8,763 nt of DNA from the NCBI GenBank assembly GCA_026387485.1, contig JAPLLQ010000132.1, forward strand, positions 1 through 8,763, in the 5' to 3' direction. Of this stretch, positions 4,894-8,763 are shown piece by piece. Position 1 is the stretch's first letter. Every line of letters starts with the position of its first letter. The position numbers were made by a program, and so were the translations under genes. The notes beneath the pieces are model-generated. The model ran no database searches. It saw only the letters and a program-made list of their open reading frames with translations, and was not told where the DNA came from. Source of the DNA: Candidatus Omnitrophota bacterium. Its GTDB lineage: Bacteria; Omnitrophota; Gorgyraeia; Gygaellales; Profunditerraquicolaceae.

Positions 4894-6189
4894 TTAATTA
4901 CTCACCAAAGCGCATACAAAGTCTGCTTCCGCCACTATCTTGCCGCCTACTAATGCCCTGCCGCGCACCTGTCCGGTTTTTGACTTTACCTTTATTGCCT
5001 CAACCTCAAGTACTAACTGGTCACCGGGGACTACCGGCTTGCGGAATTTTACATTATCAATGGATAAAAAGAAGGCAAGCTTTCCTTTGTTTTCTTCGGA
5101 AGCAAGCATCATTACTCCGCCGACCTGGGCCATGGCCTCAATAATAATCACTCCGGGCATTACCGGCCTGCCGGGAAAGTGCCCCTTAAAAAAGTAATCG
5201 TTGATAGTTACATTCTTAACCCCAGTTGCCCGTTTACCGCATTCAAGATGAGTAATCCTGTCTACAAAGAGAAATGGCTCTCTGTGGGGAAGGATCTTCA
5301 TAATGTCAGTTACCTCTAAGCTCCCTTTATTTGTATTCATAGAATACCTTTCCATTTGTTGGGCTATCTTGTTGATTAATTTCAGATTTAAGCCATGCCC
5401 GCTTTTTACGGCGATAATATGCGCTTTTAACGGCAGTCCCAGAAGATAAAGGTCGCCGATAAGATCAAGTACCTTATGCCGCACAAATTCATCGGGAAAA
5501 CGGACTTTATTCTTAATTACTCTCCCCTCTTTAGTTAAAACCAGGGTATTTTCGTAATTAGCCCCTAATCCTAAACCTTGACGTTGTAATTCCATGGCTT
5601 CGCTCTCAAGGCAGAAAGTACGCGCCGAGGCAATTTGGCTCCTAAATGCCTCCGGCGAAAGAATCGTTTCTAAAAATTCGGTTTTATGCGCGGATAAGCT
5701 ATAATCCAGGGTATAAGATATTTTAAATTCTAGAGCTGGCAGGGCTGTTATGAAAGCACCGGCCTCTTCTAAAAGAATCGGCTCTTTAAGGGTAAAATAA
5801 TGCCGTTCTTTATCCAGCTCTTTAATCCCTGCCTGATTTAATACATCCAGGTAACCTAAACTGCTTCCATCTAGCCCGGGTAATTCATTATTATCCAATT
5901 CAACGCGCAGGTTATCTATCCCTAAACCTGACAAAGCCGCCATAAGATGCTCAATGGTCTGAATCTGCGCACCATTAGTTTCAATAGTAGTGCGACGGGG
6001 AGATTTATCCACGGAGACTAAAGTAGAGAGTGAAGCCTTAACCTCGGGCCTTCCCGGCAAATCCTTACGGATAAATACTATTCCCCTATCCTGCTCTGCG
6101 GGGATTAAAACAACATTAACTTTATTCGCCGTATGTAAACCTACGCCCTTAAAACTTACTTCTTTTAAAATTGTCTTCTGTTTATCCAT
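4894..6189 (-). CDS. lpxC/fabZ: bifunctional LpxC-FabZ fusion
   Basis: This 431-residue protein joins two enzymes. Residues 1 to about 285 are LpxC, the zinc-dependent deacetylase of UDP-3-O-acyl-GlcNAc and the committed step of lipid A synthesis. Its zinc ligands are His81 (in IEHLMAAL), His238 and Asp242 (in HKVLDLIGD); Glu80 and His265 (in KSGHGLN) are the probable catalytic pair. Residues about 293-431 are FabZ, 3-hydroxyacyl-ACP dehydratase, with catalytic His337 (GHFPGRPVMPG) and Glu351 (EAMAQ). Both active sites look intact. LpxC and FabZ draw on the same 3-hydroxyacyl-ACP pool from opposite sides, so the fusion fixes their ratio. Such fusions are known in Bacteroidetes and some other diderm groups. 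The start overlaps the end of lpxD by 8 bp, implying coupled translation, and here the fusion occupies the usual position of fabZ in bamA-skp-lpxD-fabZ-lpxA operons. Confidence 0.96.
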   Translation of the reverse strand: MDKQKTILKEVSFKGVGLHTANKVNVVLIPAEQDRGIVFIRKDLPGRPEVKASLSTLVSVDKSPRRTTIETNGAQIQTIEHLMAALSGLGIDNLRVELDNNELPGLDGSSLGYLDVLNQAGIKELDKERHYFTLKEPILLEEAGAFITALPALEFKISYTLDYSLSAHKTEFLETILSPEAFRSQIASARTFCLESEAMELQRQGLGLGANYENTLVLTKEGRVIKNKVRFPDEFVRHKVLDLIGDLYLLGLPLKAHIIAVKSGHGLNLKLINKIAQQMERYSMNTNKGSLEVTDIMKILPHREPFLFVDRITHLECGKRATGVKNVTINDYFFKGHFPGRPVMPGVIIIEAMAQVGGVMMLASEENKGKLAFFLSIDNVKFRKPVVPGDQLVLEVEAIKVKSKTGQVRGRALVGGKIVAEADFVCALVSN

Positions 6190-7231
6190 TTTTAACTTTT
6201 TCCGCTAACTTAGCTTGAAGCTCTTCTATTTTGTTTTTAAGTTCTTTCACCAAATTAAACAACTTGGGTAAATTCTGTATGCAGGCATTTATTCTTTGCG
6301 AAGTCATAAAAGGCCTGGCAGGATACCCTGAAACCATAGTATTAGCCGGAACAGATTTACTCACTCCGGATTGGGCTGTAACTACAGCGTTGTCTCCGAT
6401 AGTAATATGGCCGACTAAACCTGCTTGACCGGCAAGAATAACATTATTTCCTATAACTGTGCTCCCGGATATACCTACCTGAGCTACAATAAAACAGTTT
6501 TCTTGAATTATCACATTGTGGGCGATGTGGACTAGGTTATCTATCTTGGTACCTTTTCCAACAACTGTTTTATCAAAGCGGGCCCGGTCAATGGTGACAT
6601 TCGCGCCTATCTCTACGTCGTCGCATATTTCAACTACGCCTACCTGAGGTATCTTATAGTGTTTATTCTCCGCGGTTACAAAACCAAATCCGTCTGAGCC
6701 GATCACCGCTCCGCTATGGATAATCACCCGGTTACCGATAGTTATGCGTTCGCGGATAGAAACATTAGGGTAAATTAAAACGCTATCCCCAATTTTACTG
6801 CTTTTGCCGATAAAAGATCCGGAATAAATTATTGTTTTATCCCCGATCCAAACATCATCATCCACAACAACATAAGGGCCTAAGGCGACATCACAGCCTA
6901 ACTTTACATTTTTACCCAGCACTGCCGTCGGATGAATACCTTTAGGGTGTTTTATATCATCAGGGGCAATAAGAGAAATGACTTTGGCGAATGCCAGCGA
7001 CGGATTTTCCACGCGGATTATAGCCTTGGTAGGAGAACTGGCATCCCTTGAGGTAATTACCGCAGAGGCACCCGTAGTAGTAAGAAGAGGTGAATATTTA
7101 GGATTGGCCAAAAAAGTAATGTCGCCTTGACATGCCTCTTTGATACCGGAGGCGCCGGTAATGACGATATTCTCATCACCTACGACTTCCCCACCAACAA
7201 GCTGGGCAAGCTCTCTTAGGGTTTTACGCAT
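6182..7231 (-). CDS. lpxD: UDP-3-O-acylglucosamine N-acyltransferase LpxD
   Basis: LpxD (349 residues) adds the second 3-hydroxyacyl chain, on the amino group of the LpxC product. An N-terminal uridine-binding domain (about 1-95, LVGGEVVGDENIVITGASGI near its start) is followed by left-handed beta-helix hexapeptide repeats (about 98-300). A C-terminal helix (325-348, LVKELKNKIEELQAKLAEKV) probably helps form the trimer. The catalytic histidine is His238 in DNLVHIAHN, matching E. coli His239. YPARP (304-308) is the usual turn after the helix. The gene starts 14 bp after ompH and overlaps the downstream lpxC/fabZ. No clear Shine-Dalgarno is present, so it depends on upstream translation or on an unusual site. 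Confidence 0.96.
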   Translation of the reverse strand: MRKTLRELAQLVGGEVVGDENIVITGASGIKEACQGDITFLANPKYSPLLTTTGASAVITSRDASSPTKAIIRVENPSLAFAKVISLIAPDDIKHPKGIHPTAVLGKNVKLGCDVALGPYVVVDDDVWIGDKTIIYSGSFIGKSSKIGDSVLIYPNVSIRERITIGNRVIIHSGAVIGSDGFGFVTAENKHYKIPQVGVVEICDDVEIGANVTIDRARFDKTVVGKGTKIDNLVHIAHNVIIQENCFIVAQVGISGSTVIGNNVILAGQAGLVGHITIGDNAVVTAQSGVSKSVPANTMVSGYPARPFMTSQRINACIQNLPKLFNLVKELKNKIEELQAKLAEKVKNG

Positions 7232-7245
7232 TGTCTGGCTATTTA

Positions 7246-7746
7246 CTATTTGCCTTTATTCAGTATATCTATTACCTTATCAGTAATATCCATGCTCTTA
7301 GTCTGATAAACCAGAACACGGTCATTAAATACTAAAGTTAAACCTTCTTTTGTAGCATAAGTTTTTACTGCTTCTTCAATATCCTTAAGGATTTCTTTCA
7401 TCTTGTCTTCCTGCTCTTTACGTAGGACAGTCTCTTTTAAGCGGGCAAAATCCTGTAAAGCCTTTACCTTTGATTCTAATTCCCCCTTTTTTACTTCTTT
7501 TTCTTTATCGTTTAATAGATTAAACTTTTCCTGTAAGGCTTTTATTTCATTTACTTTTTTATCCCTTTCAGCAGTATAGGCATTTTCTTTTGCTGTCAGG
7601 TCCTTATCGTAATTCTTGGTCTTAGAATACTCGCTAAAGGAACGGCTTAAATCCACATAAGCAAATTTATCCGCTGCTTGGGCTACGCCAGTTAACACAA
7701 ATAAACCTACAACTAACCCGCACAAAAAAACTAGCAACTTTTTCAT
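7246..7746 (-). CDS. skp: periplasmic chaperone OmpH/Skp
   Basis: Skp (166 residues) is a trimeric periplasmic chaperone that holds unfolded outer-membrane proteins for the BAM complex. A signal peptide (residues 1-24, cleavage after AQA) precedes the conserved FAYVDLSRSFSEY strand-helix (28-40). Residues 42-135 form a long Lys/Glu-rich coiled coil, the tentacle arms. The protein closes with the beta strand pair LTLVFNDRVLVYQTK (136-150) and a last helix, DITDKVIDILN. AAGGAGG stands 8 nt before the ATG, the strongest ribosome binding site in the operon, as fits an abundant chaperone. Its place between bamA and lpxD is the classical one. Confidence 0.93.
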   Translation of the reverse strand: MKKLLVFLCGLVVGLFVLTGVAQAADKFAYVDLSRSFSEYSKTKNYDKDLTAKENAYTAERDKKVNEIKALQEKFNLLNDKEKEVKKGELESKVKALQDFARLKETVLRKEQEDKMKEILKDIEEAVKTYATKEGLTLVFNDRVLVYQTKSMDITDKVIDILNKGK

Positions 7747-7765
7747 CCTGCATCCTCCTTGTATG

Positions 7766-7799
7766 TGGCCTCTCTGGCCATTTTATTAAAGTACTTTAA
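7766..7799. other. inverted repeats in the bamA-skp gap
   Basis: TGGCC-TCTCT-GGCCA (7766-7780) forms a small stem-loop, and TTAAAGTACTTTAA (7786-7799) is a 14-bp perfect palindrome that overlaps the bamA stop codon. No U-tract follows on the minus strand, so this is unlikely to be a terminator within the operon. It may serve as an mRNA processing or stability site between the bamA and skp messages. Confidence 0.4.
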
Positions 7800-8763
7800 A
7801 AACCGTGGCTTACACTAAAATGGAATCTTCCGCTACCCTTGCTATCCTCGCCAGGCGCCTTATCCATCGGGATACCGTAATCAAGCATGATCGGGCCTAA
7901 GGGAGTTTTAATCCTGAAGCCTAAACCAAAACTGGACTTAAAGCTTCCGGTATTAGTATCTGTGTCTTTGGAAGAACAGAGGTCGCCGAGCTTCGACCAA
8001 ACATTTCCCACATCATAGAAAAATGCTATTTTTAAAAAATCAAATAAAGGATAAATATATTCTAAATTACCGATTAACATAGAATTACCTCCCAAGGGAT
8101 CCTTAGATATGGGATCAATTGGGCCAATCTGCCTCTCCTTATACCCTCTGATAGTATAGGCGCCGCCGGCAAAGAACCTTTCGTATATAGGTATACTGCC
8201 GGAATTACTATAAGGTTCGCCTAATCCGATCCTACCTCTTGCTTCTAAAGTAGAGTTGCGCGGTAAAGGGATAAAGTGGCTCGCCCGGCCAAAAAATTTC
8301 CAATAATTCTTATCTCCTCCCAAAGGCCCGCCGGCGAAATCAAAAGAGGCACTAAGCAAGTTACCTTTATGCGGATCAAAGACATTATCCCGATTATCAA
8401 AAGTAAGGGTGGGTGTTAAACAACTAATCAAATTTGTGCCTACTTCCTGGGTTAGATCAGTTGAAGCATTATCGCTTGGATTGGAAATATCAATACTATC
8501 TAGCCTGTACGTAAGATCGCCCTTTACATATTCAGATAACTCCTTACCTAAACGGATATCTCCTCCGGTTACTTTCTCATCATAACCGTAACCTACGTCG
8601 GTATCCCTTTCATGCGTACGCCGGTAAGCGTCAAAACCAAAAGAAATCGGGTAATCAAAAAGCCATGGCTCGGTAAAACTTAATTCAAACCCATTAGTTA
8701 CCGTTCCTAACGAGGCACGTAATTTTAAATTCTGGCCACCACCGGTAAAATAAGGCCAGTTTC
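7796..8763 (-). CDS. bamA: outer-membrane protein assembly factor BamA (C-terminal part)
   Basis: This is the partial C-terminal end of BamA, the outer-membrane beta barrel that inserts other barrels. The frame is open from the right window edge to the stop at 7796-7798 (about 322 codons), so the start and the POTRA domains lie outside. Visible landmarks, in order, are FTEPWLFDYPISFG, a variable barrel region with YDEKVTGGDIRLGKEL, SLTP-like CLTPTLTFDNRDN and the loop-6 motif TIRGYKE (the VRGF/Y motif essential for BamA). PLGPIMLDYGIP then precedes the last strand FHFSVSHGF, whose terminal Phe is the outer-membrane barrel signature. A TTG at 8431 could be taken as a start but lies inside the barrel, and coding sequence of the same family clearly continues upstream of it. 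It is the first visible gene of the operon, and 49 bp separate it from skp. Confidence 0.93.
   Translation of the reverse strand, partial: NWPYFTGGGQNLKLRASLGTVTNGFELSFTEPWLFDYPISFGFDAYRRTHERDTDVGYGYDEKVTGGDIRLGKELSEYVKGDLTYRLDSIDISNPSDNASTDLTQEVGTNLISCLTPTLTFDNRDNVFDPHKGNLLSASFDFAGGPLGGDKNYWKFFGRASHFIPLPRNSTLEARGRIGLGEPYSNSGSIPIYERFFAGGAYTIRGYKERQIGPIDPISKDPLGGNSMLIGNLEYIYPLFDFLKIAFFYDVGNVWSKLGDLCSSKDTDTNTGSFKSSFGLGFRIKTPLGPIMLDYGIPMDKAPGEDSKGSGRFHFSVSHGF

Noticed and set aside
7796..8431. A 211-codon gene starting at TTG 8431
   Set aside because: The frame stays open to the window edge and the upstream residues match the BamA barrel, so this is an internal codon and not a start.

Overview
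This window suggests a Gram-negative (diderm) bacterium of moderate-to-low GC. Almost everything recognisable is read from the minus strand. The right 60% is an outer-membrane biogenesis operon in the order bamA (cut by the window edge) - ompH/skp - lpxD - lpxC/fabZ fusion - lpxA - lpxI. The fused LpxC-FabZ, LpxI in place of LpxH, a stand-alone glycogen-binding domain protein and a perfect 20-bp GC palindrome together recall uncultured diderm lineages such as Omnitrophota. That placement is an inference; only the diderm, lipid A-making nature is firmly shown.

Layout in the direction of transcription, from right to left. (1) 8763-3293: six tightly packed genes with gaps of 2-49 bp and one 8-bp overlap. 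They cover outer-membrane protein insertion (BamA), a periplasmic chaperone (OmpH/Skp) and the early lipid A steps: LpxA, LpxC, LpxD and LpxI, plus the FabZ dehydratase fused to LpxC. (2) 3287-2899: a small AMPK-type glycogen-binding domain protein with its own near-consensus promoter, then a strong stem-loop. (3) 2889-2170: a CxxxCxxC radical SAM protein of the COG0731 type. (4) 2165-2001: a tRNA-Arg(TCG) lying between the two halves of a second, broken tRNA, whose D-loop also carries the 20-bp palindrome. (5) 1983-342: a glycine-zipper lipoprotein with a clear promoter and ribosome binding site, followed by a gene of unknown function that looks broken by a +1 frameshift. (6) 341-1: no convincing protein gene. 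It holds an 80-bp inverted-repeat element behind an extended -10 box, then what looks like a complete small-RNA gene: a TTGACA/TATACT promoter, a hairpin and a 13-bp terminator stem with a U-tract.

The best candidates for something undescribed are the small RNA unit at 75-202 and the tRNA-within-a-tRNA arrangement at 2001-2165. The lipid A operon is well understood by family, although its fused and substituted enzymes make it distinctive.
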